22,277 nt of DNA from a virus. Below, piece after piece: positions 12,940 through 19,267 of this stretch. Where the stretch lies: IMG/VR virus record IMGVR_UViG_3300044970_001522, positions 1-22,277 of that record, one strand, 5' to 3'. The number at the start of each line of letters is the position of its first letter. Positions within the stretch are counted from its first letter, which is position 1. The notes below the pieces were generated by a model. That model searched no databases. It saw only the letters and a list, made by a program, of their open reading frames with translations, and was not told the DNA's origin. The translations under genes were made by a program, and so were the position numbers.

Positions 12940-13197
12940 ATGGACAAGCCCTTCCTCTTAATTGCCGGCGATCATTACTACCCTTCACAAGGGTCAGAAG
13001 ATTGGATAGCTCGTTTTGAAACTGTTAGCTAGGCTAGAGAGCAAATCGAGTACGTTGACTGCCCTAAGTTCTTCAAATCTGGCCCCATGAAAGGCCAACT
13101 AAAAAGCAACGACATCACCTACCGAATTAAGTGCAGCAAAGACCCAGACCGGGAGTACGACTGGTACGAGATTGTTGACGTAAGGGACTGGGATTGA
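12940..13197 (+). pseudogene. phage protein interrupted by in-frame TAG
   Basis: The frame from ATG(12940) reads MDKPFLLIAGDHYYPSQ, GSEDWIARFETVS, then TAG (13030-13032), then AREQIEYVDCPKFFKSGP and finally REYDWYEIVDVRDWD before TGA (13195-13197). Both halves belong to one small phage family that I recognise (KPFLLIAG...YYP...DWI ... YDWYEIVDLREW). A single G-to-T change (GAG to TAG) would explain it. TAG ends many other genes here, so it is not globally reassigned. Readthrough, decay or sequence error are the options. The family's function is unknown. Confidence 0.75.
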
Positions 13198-13239
13198 AAA
13201 CTGCTAGTAACACACGTAGACAAACCAGTAACTGGAAAA

Positions 13240-14376
13240 ATGACAATTACACGAAAAGAAATTGAAGACGGGATGATCCTGTTTTGCAAGTCAGGCAGCC
13301 ACGCCTATGGTCTCAACACCGAGATGTCTGACTTGGACTTTAAGGGCATCTGTGTGGCTCCACAGCGGTTTTACACCACTCTCGAAACATTTGAGCAAAA
13401 GGATAAAGGTTGGGCAGAGCACGGGAAGGAAACTATCGAAACTAGATTCCCTGAGTTAGATAACTCGGATTCAGTGGTGTACGGCATTCGCAGGTACCTG
13501 AGCTTGTTGCGGTCGCAGAACCCTAACATTTTAGAGATGCTCTGGCAAACTCCAGACAGTTATCTGTACCTAGACTTTCTAGGGCAGTCTCTAATTGACA
13601 ACCGAAAGAAGTTAATTTCCAAAAGAATCTCTGGCACATTCGTTCAGTACGCAAGGTCCCAGATCAAGAAAATGGAGACTCACCGCAAGTGGCTGTTAGA
13701 CCCTCCGACACAGCGACCGACATGGGAAGACTACGGGGTTTCTTCGCCGAGCTTAACCCCCTCTCAAATCGAGTCATTCATTGAGTACTTGTACCTGCTG
13801 ATTAAAGACAGAATCGAATACTACCAACCTTCAGTCGAGCTGTACGAGTTACTCAACGACCGAGTTGATTGGAAAGGAATTTTGAAGCAGAGTGTCTTAC
13901 CGGAAGAGTGCTTCGACGAGACGCAGAAAATCACGAGGGCAAGTTACGAGTACATGGCCCTTCTTCACTCAAGCCAGCAGTACCGGGCCGACTTAAAAAG
14001 ATGGAACAACTACCAAGATTGGCTAGTCAATCGGAACGTAAAACGGTCCGAAATCGAGCGAGCTTGCGGGTACGACGGGAAGAACGCCAGCCACTGTGTT
14101 CGACTTATGAAAATGGCCATTGAGGGAATGCGAACCGGAGAGCTTCTTGTGAATAGAAAGTTGGTTGGAGACGCAGATTTTCTTCTGGACATTAAGTACG
14201 GCAGGATTACGTATGACGAACTAAGCACAATTGTAACTCAGCTCTTTAAGGAGGCTGAGCACGTGGTGAAGAACGAGTGCGTCTTGCCGAACACGGTAGA
14301 TGACCAACTCATCAACACTCTCTGTGCTGAGACTGTGGAAAAATTTCAAAGTCTCGGTTGTATTGAGAACCGGTGA
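13240..14376 (+). CDS. Pol-beta-superfamily nucleotidyltransferase
   Basis: 378 residues. G19-S20-HAYGLNTEMS-D31-L-D33-F is the GS...DxD metal and nucleotide site of the DNA polymerase beta/minimal nucleotidyltransferase superfamily (PF10127-type, predicted). The following region has NILEMLWQ and YARSQIKKMETHRKWLL, typical of these phage and bacterial homologues. The C-terminal half is helical with conserved GYDGKNASHCVRLMKMAIEG. Such enzymes transfer a nucleotide to RNA, antibiotics or protein; the substrate of this family is unknown. Its stop abuts the next gene, which overlaps it if GTG(14373) is the start. Confidence 0.85.
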   Translation: MTITRKEIEDGMILFCKSGSHAYGLNTEMSDLDFKGICVAPQRFYTTLETFEQKDKGWAEHGKETIETRFPELDNSDSVVYGIRRYLSLLRSQNPNILEMLWQTPDSYLYLDFLGQSLIDNRKKLISKRISGTFVQYARSQIKKMETHRKWLLDPPTQRPTWEDYGVSSPSLTPSQIESFIEYLYLLIKDRIEYYQPSVELYELLNDRVDWKGILKQSVLPEECFDETQKITRASYEYMALLHSSQQYRADLKRWNNYQDWLVNRNVKRSEIERACGYDGKNASHCVRLMKMAIEGMRTGELLVNRKLVGDADFLLDIKYGRITYDELSTIVTQLFKEAEHVVKNECVLPNTVDDQLINTLCAETVEKFQSLGCIENR

Positions 14377-14417
14377 GCGCAAGGGTAACATTTTCTGTGC
14401 GAATGCATACTACTCCC

Positions 14418-14885
14418 ATGACAATTGAGACTGAAGCCGTCGAAAAAATTGAGTTGGTTTTCTCGCACATAAAAAACGTGCAGAGGAGCTGCTATAAGCT
14501 TGGCCTGAAGCTTATGAAACGTGGCGACATTGAGCTGGGGCGCAACTTAATCGCAAACGGGCAGATTCATGACAATTCAAAGTTCAAGGGAATTGAATTT
14601 GCACACCTTTTTCACTCAGATCCCTTGCTATCTGAAGTCGTAAAGCACCACCAGTCAGTAAACCCTCACCACCCAGAGTACTGGGGAAGCATTCACGACA
14701 TGCCCAAAGTTTACGTCGCTGAGATGGTTTGCGACTGGTACGCAAGGTCCACCGAGTTCGGAACAGGAGTGAGAGAGTGGATTGACGACAAGGCAACCGG
14801 AAAGTTCTCTTTTACAGTCGATGACCCCATCTACGCGACCATACAGGAAATGCTATCGTTGCTCCTTGAGCCTTCCTTCACCTGA
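14418..14885 (+). CDS. HD-like conserved phage protein (DUF5662 type)
   Basis: I choose ATG(14418); ATG(14403) and GTG(14373, overlapping the upstream stop) are in frame. The product has H51-D52-NSKF, then VVKHHQSVNPHHPEYWGS, MPKVYVAEMVCDWYARSTEF. This HDxSKF...HH...NPHHPEYW...EMVCDW pattern is a phage-enriched family that I associate with DUF5662, with histidines and aspartate placed to bind metal. HD-type hydrolase activity is suspected, not shown. It probably shares a transcript with the nucleotidyltransferase. Confidence 0.7.
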   Translation: MTIETEAVEKIELVFSHIKNVQRSCYKLGLKLMKRGDIELGRNLIANGQIHDNSKFKGIEFAHLFHSDPLLSEVVKHHQSVNPHHPEYWGSIHDMPKVYVAEMVCDWYARSTEFGTGVREWIDDKATGKFSFTVDDPIYATIQEMLSLLLEPSFT

Positions 14886-14910
14886 CTCCTGCAATTTCTT
14901 GGTTAGACCA

Positions 14911-14984
14911 GAGGCGGTTAACCGCTTGCTCCGGGGCGGTTTCCCGGCTTGTTTCTGCGTAGCATAAACGGTATAGTATTTACA
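14911..14984 (+). promoter_or_regulatory. phage-cassette promoter P7
   Basis: Perfect palindrome GCGGTTAACCGC (14914-14925), GGGCGGTTTCCC (14934-14945), -35 TTGTTT (14949-14954), 17-nt spacer, -10 TATAGT (14972-14977). The spacer dyad is TTCTGC-GTA-GCATAA with one mismatch and ends AAACGG. Transcription should start near 14984. Confidence 0.8.
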
Positions 14985-15030
14985 TGAGCAGCGGTGCTCA
15001 GACACTTAGCCCCCTAACTCAGGAGACCCA

Positions 15031-15273
15031 ATGGACTTTCAGGAATTTGTCGAATGGGCTTCCAACCAACCCCAGACCAAGGGTATTCGGTGGGGTCAAC
15101 ACCTTGTTAACCAGCTTATGCACTGCAGCCCGGTCGCATACAGCAGAGTTCCCGAGGACCTAGACCCCTTCTACAGCGACACTCTTGTCCCAGGGTTCCT
15201 GGCCTTCCTAGGCGATAACTGGGGGAGTCTTACCACTCCGCTGTACCACCCTGAGATGGAGGAATGCGCTTAG
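15031..15273 (+). CDS. hypothetical protein, 80 aa
   Basis: ATG preceded by AGGAG (15021-15025) with a 5-nt spacer, the first gene after promoter P7. Product begins MDFQEFVEWASNQPQTKG and is rich in Trp/Pro/aromatic residues, ending HPEMEECA. No family recognised. The frame ends inside the next gene by 10 nt. Confidence 0.7.
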   Translation: MDFQEFVEWASNQPQTKGIRWGQHLVNQLMHCSPVAYSRVPEDLDPFYSDTLVPGFLAFLGDNWGSLTTPLYHPEMEECA

Positions 15274-15440
15274 TCCCCCGGTCAAACAAAGCCAGGGCAG
15301 CCCTGGAAAAGTCGATGGGCGGTGACAGCGCCGTTCGGCTGGAAAAACGCACTGGCAACAAAGTACTTGTCTCTTCCAAGAGTGGGTACTGCGTGTGGGT
15401 CGACCTTTCGGGAGACCCGAACTGGGATCTTGTCCTTTAA
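15264..15440 (+). CDS. hypothetical basic protein, 58 aa
   Basis: ATG(15264) sits just behind GGAGGA and overlaps the upstream stop. The product (MRLVPRSNKARAALEKSMGG...) has a basic helical start and a beta-like tail (AVRLEKRTGNKVLVSSKSGY, then WVDLSGDPNWDLVL). No gap remains on either side. No function recognised. Confidence 0.65.
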   Translation: MRLVPRSNKARAALEKSMGGDSAVRLEKRTGNKVLVSSKSGYCVWVDLSGDPNWDLVL

Positions 15441-15449
15441 CCCTGCCCC

Positions 15450-15749
15450 ATGAAGTTTATACTGAGTTTAACCCTCTGCACTCTATGCTTGTTTTCTTCG
15501 GCACAACCTGCTTTCGCCTACCACCCGGAAGGGTGGAGACCTTTCTGGTCAAAGGACGCTCAGAGAGTCACAGAGGAAAACTGCAAGTTAGTCGCTGGAG
15601 CACAAAGTGTTGGGACACAAACTTGGGAGTTTCTCTACAAGTGCCCCAACGGTGACTCCTTCTGGTCCGAGGTTCTCATTCCATTCAACCCCACACTGCT
15701 TACTCCGCCCTTCTCATCAAATGGAAAAGCGTCACCAGACTCAGACTGA
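15450..15749 (+). CDS. secreted small protein, 99 aa
   Basis: A classical signal peptide is visible: MKF, a hydrophobic core ILSLTLCTLCLFSS, and AQPAFA, with cleavage expected after residue 23. The mature part (about 76 residues) has two cysteines, ENCK and YKC, that could pair, and a Trp/Pro-rich sequence (HPEGWRPFWSKDAQR). It would reside in the periplasm. Its 3' end overlaps the next gene by 29 nt. A secreted protein paired with a membrane protein recalls phage lysis or exclusion pairs, but nothing specific is recognisable. Confidence 0.7.
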   Translation: MKFILSLTLCTLCLFSSAQPAFAYHPEGWRPFWSKDAQRVTEENCKLVAGAQSVGTQTWEFLYKCPNGDSFWSEVLIPFNPTLLTPPFSSNGKASPDSD

Positions 15750-15897
15750 AGTCCCCTCGCAGACCTTGGGAGACCCCATAGCCCTGAGTAGCACAGTTGT
15801 GGATGGCCTCTGGATCCTGATAATTGTGGCACTATCCCTCTCTGCTCTACTCAGGGTCTCCCGAAGCAGGGTCTTTCGCCAGAAGTCCCGGTTTTGA
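15721..15897 (+). CDS. single-pass membrane protein, 58 aa
   Basis: ATG(15721) lies inside the end of the secreted gene, in another frame. Residues 31-45 (LWILIIVALSLSALL) form a membrane helix. The N-terminal 29 residues are polar and the C-terminus is strongly basic (RVSRSRVFRQKSR), which predicts N-out/C-in topology. The nested pairing with a secreted partner is reminiscent of overlapping Rz/Rz1-like genes, but the order and sequences do not match a known pair, so this is only a comparison. Confidence 0.65.
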   Translation: MEKRHQTQTEVPSQTLGDPIALSSTVVDGLWILIIVALSLSALLRVSRSRVFRQKSRF

Positions 15898-15936
15898 CTA
15901 CACTAAAAACACTCTCCGGTAACTCCCGCAAAGTCC

Positions 15937-16107
15937 ATGGAACTCTATCGTAGTCTCACAGCTGAAGAAGATGACTCTTTTCGTAGCTGGGCCAGGGAAA
16001 ACTACGTCCCGTTTTCCGAGATAAAAGGATTCTGGCACCCTTCTGTGCAAGCAGAGTGTGTTCTCATGAATTCTGAAGCCGGTTTACTCACCCCATCTCA
16101 CAGTTAA
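15937..16107 (+). CDS. conserved small phage protein, 56 aa
   Basis: The product (MELYRSLTAEEDDSFRSWAR, then ENYVPFSEIKGFWHPSVQAE, CVLMNSEAG) matches a small phage protein pattern that I recognise: F-R-x-W-A-R-x-N-Y...I-x-G-x-W-H-P-x-x-Q-x-E-C. Function unknown. Spacing to both neighbours is short (12 nt after, 39 nt before). Confidence 0.7.
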   Translation: MELYRSLTAEEDDSFRSWARENYVPFSEIKGFWHPSVQAECVLMNSEAGLLTPSHS

Positions 16108-16119
16108 ACTGTTAACACA

Positions 16120-16383
16120 ATGTCTCACCTTGATTGTTCCGAAGATGACTACAAACTAAACCTTATGATTGAAGTGGATAACCTACTCTATAAGTTCCAA
16201 AAAGAAATACTCAGTACGAGGCAGGTTATCCCGTGGGCGAGCACCAGGGTTGGACCCTGCTACGCTGTCCCTCAGGACCAAGTTGTAGGGGGGTTTAAGG
16301 GGCTGAAGAAAGAGCTTTTAGCACTTTTAGTACGGAAGTACGACGTGAAACCGAAACTTGAGGGGCTTGCCGCTCATGACTGA
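16120..16383 (+). CDS. hypothetical protein, 87 aa
   Basis: ATG(16120), 12 nt after the previous stop. The product (MSHLDCSEDDYKLNLMIEVD...) has a helical, acidic N-terminus, a central WASTRVGPCYAVPQDQ and a Lys-rich C-terminal helix (GFKGLKKELLALLVRKYDVK). No family recognised. Confidence 0.65.
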   Translation: MSHLDCSEDDYKLNLMIEVDNLLYKFQKEILSTRQVIPWASTRVGPCYAVPQDQVVGGFKGLKKELLALLVRKYDVKPKLEGLAAHD

Positions 16384-16549
16384 AGGGGACCTTGAAAAGT
16401 TGTTAGAAATTCGAGAGGATTGCCGTTGCCGTTTGAGCAACCGCACTCTGACTCATGACTTGGGGGTTTCGGCCCCCTTACACCGCCAACTTTCCTGGCC
16501 AAAACAGCACCCTACACTCCAACCCACGCTGAAACACTGTGAACCTTGA
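16376..16549 (+). CDS. doubtful small gene, 57 aa
   Basis: ATG(16376) overlaps the preceding stop. The first 27 residues (MTEGDLEKLLEIREDCRCR) look like a real helical protein. The rest crosses a GGGGG-TTTCGG-CCCCC hairpin (16462-16477) and is low-quality (HRQLSWPKQHPTLQPTLK). It may be truncated, or only the N-terminus may be meaningful. The hairpin has no T run. Confidence 0.4.
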   Translation: MTEGDLEKLLEIREDCRCRLSNRTLTHDLGVSAPLHRQLSWPKQHPTLQPTLKHCEP

Positions 16550-16907
16550 ACTAAAGGCCCTTAGTCCTTCAGGAAAGAAAAAGGCCAAGAAACTAATGTT
16601 GGACCCCGTAGAAATACGAAACTACGGTGTATTTAATTGGGCAGATTTCAAAAGTTCAGAAGACTTCTACCGGTTTAAGGTGGAGTGGGACACACACCAG
16701 GTCATGCGGGAGATCTTGTCTGGTTTGAACACCGAAGAGGTCACCCCGAATCCGACGAGCGACGCGGGAATTAACTGGACGAACTTGTCCGAGTCTCAAG
16801 AGAAAGTATTTAAGAACCTTGCCTGTATCGTCCTTGACCTAAGGCAGAAAGTGGAAAACGCTGAAGAAGCGGCGAGAGAAGTTTCACGGAGGTTGGACCT
16901 AGTATGA
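16539..16907 (+). CDS. hypothetical protein, 122 aa
   Basis: GTG(16539) start; the frame has no nearby ATG. The product starts MNLELKALSPSGKKKAKK and ends in a coiled-coil-like segment (CIVLDLRQKVENAEEAAREV). A central NWADFKSSEDFYRFKVEWD stretch is aromatic. No family is recognised. TGA overlaps the next ATG. Confidence 0.65.
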   Translation: MNLELKALSPSGKKKAKKLMLDPVEIRNYGVFNWADFKSSEDFYRFKVEWDTHQVMREILSGLNTEEVTPNPTSDAGINWTNLSESQEKVFKNLACIVLDLRQKVENAEEAAREVSRRLDLV

Positions 16908-17113
16908 TAATGCTACTGAAGGGACCCGATGGGAGAAAATATATAGCCGACTGGACCCCTGACAGGGAAAGTTGGTTAGTAACTGAGTTTGGTCCTAGAA
17001 TTGGTTCCGATGTGCTGCCGTCAGAGTGGTGGGACAAGGAAGCCAGAAATCACTGGGGGCGATCCCAAACTTACGACAATCTTGATGCGTTTGCCATACT
17101 AGCATCCCACTAA
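16904..17113 (+). CDS. hypothetical protein, 69 aa
   Basis: ATG(16904) overlaps the upstream TGA. The product (MIMLLKGPDGRKYIADWTPD..., ESWLVTEFGPRIGSDVLP, SEWWDKEARNHWGRS) is Trp-rich, with a beta-hairpin-like start. No family recognised. A 54-nt spacer follows without visible signals. Confidence 0.65.
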   Translation: MIMLLKGPDGRKYIADWTPDRESWLVTEFGPRIGSDVLPSEWWDKEARNHWGRSQTYDNLDAFAILASH

Positions 17114-17167
17114 GACTCCGACACGTTAACCCATCAGAACCAGGCAGGGGCCTAAATCAGTAGGAAA

Positions 17168-17863
17168 ATGAAGATCCAATCAAAATTCAAGGACTACTAC
17201 GACTATGTGGAGTATTTGTACTCTCAAGAAGGTGGTGACCCCTCGAACACTTACGTTCGCAAAGAGCTGTCACAGCCTGACCAACCGGACTCTTCGAATG
17301 TGTACGTAAACGTCAACGAAACCGAACGCATACCAGAAGTACCCACCAGAAGAGACTACTACGGGGAGATCCTTCCTTGGGTGTTTAAGTGGTGCTCAGT
17401 TTGCGGAGAGCTGTACCTTCTTGTCTCAAAGATAAATTTTAATCCTGATTGGAGACTAATTACAGAAGACCACCCATCCTTGCGCATGGTACACAGCAGC
17501 CACCGAAGATGGTTCGAAGAAATTAGGATGGACGAAATATGGGGTGTTCCGAACAAAAGTTGTGTGGATATCTCAAGACAACTTCAGGTTCCCGTATTCG
17601 TGATAGAACCCACTCCGAGGCTCAGCGGACTTAAAAAGTCGCCTCAAGTGGCCGTAAGTCGAGAGATCCCAAACCTTGGGAAGTTGGGATTCGCCTCAGT
17701 AATCCCGGCTGAGCAAATGTACCAAAATATATCAATGTTTATGGCCTCGCTGAGGGATAGCCCAGACAGTGTTCCGCCTGTGAGTGTATCGGACAAGGAT
17801 CGACTCGTGCAGAAGGGGTTTGATGCTAAGATATCATTTCGAGGAAAGTTTCCCCGTGCTTAG
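17168..17863 (+). CDS. conserved phage protein (SKFKDYYD family), 231 aa
   Basis: N-terminal SKFKDYYDYVEYLYSQEGGD and C-terminal SDKDRLVQKGFDAKISFRGK match a phage family that I recognise, long conserved but of unknown function. The middle contains CSVCGELYLLV (a CxxC pair, so possibly a metal site or part of one). GAAAATG follows AGGA (17162-17165), a close Shine-Dalgarno. A CTTGGG/CCCAAG hairpin (17897-17919) lies after it in the spacer before the next gene. Confidence 0.75.
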   Translation: MKIQSKFKDYYDYVEYLYSQEGGDPSNTYVRKELSQPDQPDSSNVYVNVNETERIPEVPTRRDYYGEILPWVFKWCSVCGELYLLVSKINFNPDWRLITEDHPSLRMVHSSHRRWFEEIRMDEIWGVPNKSCVDISRQLQVPVFVIEPTPRLSGLKKSPQVAVSREIPNLGKLGFASVIPAEQMYQNISMFMASLRDSPDSVPPVSVSDKDRLVQKGFDAKISFRGKFPRA

Positions 17864-17952
17864 CCCTTACCCATGGTGCGAGACTCTAACCCTTACCTTG
17901 GGTCTTATTTCCACCCAAGCAAGCCCGCTCAAACAAGAACCATACAAGGAAA

Positions 17953-18834
17953 ATGACAACTTTCGACAAATGCCTCGGAGCCTTTATTGGCCTTGCGATC
18001 GGTGACGCGATGGGTGCGCCAGTGGAGTTCTCTCCACCGGGGACATTCGAGCCAGTCACAGGCTACCGAGAAGGAGGACCCTTTAATCTGCCGTCAGGCT
18101 ACTGGACGGACGACACATCGCAGGCTGTTTGCCTTGCCGAGTCTTTTATTCATTGCAATGGGCAGATCAATCTTGGAGACCAAATGCGTCGGTACTCCAA
18201 CTGGTACGAGTACGGAAGGAACAGCTCAACAGGTGTCTGTTTTGACATCGGCAATGGAACACTCCGTGCAATTGAGACTTTTCTCGTTGAGGGGTCTTTG
18301 GGTCTCTATCCGGAGAATTCGAAAGGAAACGGGTCTTTGATGCGTTTGTCCCCCGTTTCTATTGTTTACCACAAATCGAGTGAGGGGGACGCTGTAGCAG
18401 CTTGTGACGCGTCATCCTCAACAACCCATGGCCACTTGGCATCCGACCTATGCAAAGATCTCGGTCGTTTGCTGCACCGATACTTGAATGGTACGGGGGA
18501 GAAACCTGAAGTCTCGCCGGAGGGAATTGAAAATTCCGGGTACGCACCGAAGTCCTTAAACGCCGCACTCTACCATTTCGGGTCAACTTCGTCCTTTGAA
18601 GAGGCCATCCTGCAGGCTGTGAACTACGGGGACGACTCAGACACGGTTGCTGCGATCACGGGACAGCTAGCAGGTGCTTACTACGGTTACAAGGCTATTC
18701 CTAGGCGATGGATTTCAGGGTTGCACGACAGTGAAAGACTTTTGCTCATAGCAAGCACTTTGTACGACCTTTCGTTTGGGGCGGTTTCCCCCCCTTGTTT
18801 CTACTCTGAAATAACGTATAATACCCTTACTTAA
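17953..18834 (+). CDS. ADP-ribosylglycohydrolase (DraG/ARH family)
   Basis: 293 residues with the family's signatures: GAFIGLAIGDAMGAPVEF (N-terminus), T52-D53-D54-T55 (metal-binding WTDDTSQ), NGSLMRLSPV, and G226-D-D228-S-D230-T with AAITGQLAGAYYG (second metal site). Such enzymes remove ADP-ribose from arginine or other residues using two Mg2+/Mn2+ ions. It would reverse ADP-ribosylation. The partner transferase-like gene lies two genes downstream. The last 20 codons are encoded by promoter cassette P8 and read FGAVSPPCFYSEITYNTLT, probably a dispensable extension. ATG has AAGGA upstream. Confidence 0.9.
   Translation: MTTFDKCLGAFIGLAIGDAMGAPVEFSPPGTFEPVTGYREGGPFNLPSGYWTDDTSQAVCLAESFIHCNGQINLGDQMRRYSNWYEYGRNSSTGVCFDIGNGTLRAIETFLVEGSLGLYPENSKGNGSLMRLSPVSIVYHKSSEGDAVAACDASSSTTHGHLASDLCKDLGRLLHRYLNGTGEKPEVSPEGIENSGYAPKSLNAALYHFGSTSSFEEAILQAVNYGDDSDTVAAITGQLAGAYYGYKAIPRRWISGLHDSERLLLIASTLYDLSFGAVSPPCFYSEITYNTLT
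18778..18830 (+). promoter_or_regulatory. phage-cassette promoter P8 (inside a gene 3' end)
   Basis: GGGGCGGTTTCCC (18778-18790), -35 TTGTTT (18795-18800), 16-nt spacer, -10 TATAAT (18817-18822). A small GTTTC/GAAA dyad spans the spacer. It lies within the terminal codons of the glycohydrolase gene and drives Pth2-like and ADP-ribosyltransferase-like genes. Confidence 0.8.
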
Positions 18835-18850
18835 GCTCTCGAAACCGCAA

Positions 18851-19258
18851 ATGCATTTCTACGCGATCACACGCCGCGACCTTGACCCTGCTCAGCAAGC
18901 TATTCAGGCGGCTCACGCACAAGTTGAGTTTGCGAGAGTACACCCTGATTCTTTAGCCCAAGACCACCCGCCTTTCGTATGGCTATCGGCTGAGAACAAG
19001 TGGGAGCTTTTGCAACTCTCGTGTGTTCTTCGGAGTTACGGACTCTCGGTGGTAGAATTTCACGATCCAGACTACAAGGGGTTTGACCCCAGTGCCCTAG
19101 CGTGCCTGGTCGACGAAGACCACCGTTATTTGCTCTCTGAGTTCCCTTTATGGGTTCCCCTCAGGGCTACGCCGGTTGCAATCAAGGGGCAAACGGTAGC
19201 CTCACATTTTTTCTCACTACTGCGGGAAGGCAGCTTGGAAAACCACGCGGAGGGGTAA
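18851..19258 (+). CDS. Pth2-like peptidyl-tRNA hydrolase
   Basis: 135 residues; RRDLDPAQQAIQAAHAQVEF, VWLSAENKWELLQLSCVL and VVEFHDPDY...DPSALACL follow the Pth2 (PF01981-type) plan: conserved Gln/His helix, central Asn, and EPD...TA near the C-terminus (here HDPDY). Pth2 cleaves peptidyl-tRNA, freeing tRNA that has dropped off ribosomes. It is normally archaeal/eukaryotic or viral, not the usual bacterial Pth. Placed behind promoter P8 and before the ADP-ribosyltransferase-like gene, with 9 nt between. The active-site Asp/Lys set is less clear, so activity is inferred. Confidence 0.75.
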   Translation: MHFYAITRRDLDPAQQAIQAAHAQVEFARVHPDSLAQDHPPFVWLSAENKWELLQLSCVLRSYGLSVVEFHDPDYKGFDPSALACLVDEDHRYLLSEFPLWVPLRATPVAIKGQTVASHFFSLLREGSLENHAEG

Positions 19259-19267
19259 AGTACCTTA

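Noticed and set aside
12940-13197. Amber codon reassigned throughout the genome
   Set aside because: TAG is the terminal codon of several convincing genes here (haloperoxidase, RlpA, the 231-aa proteins), so reassignment of TAG is not supported.
16462-16477. GGGGG-TTTCGG-CCCCC hairpin as a terminator
   Set aside because: Strong stem but no T run after it (TTACACC), and no promoter or gene start aligns with it; it is recorded only with the doubtful small gene.
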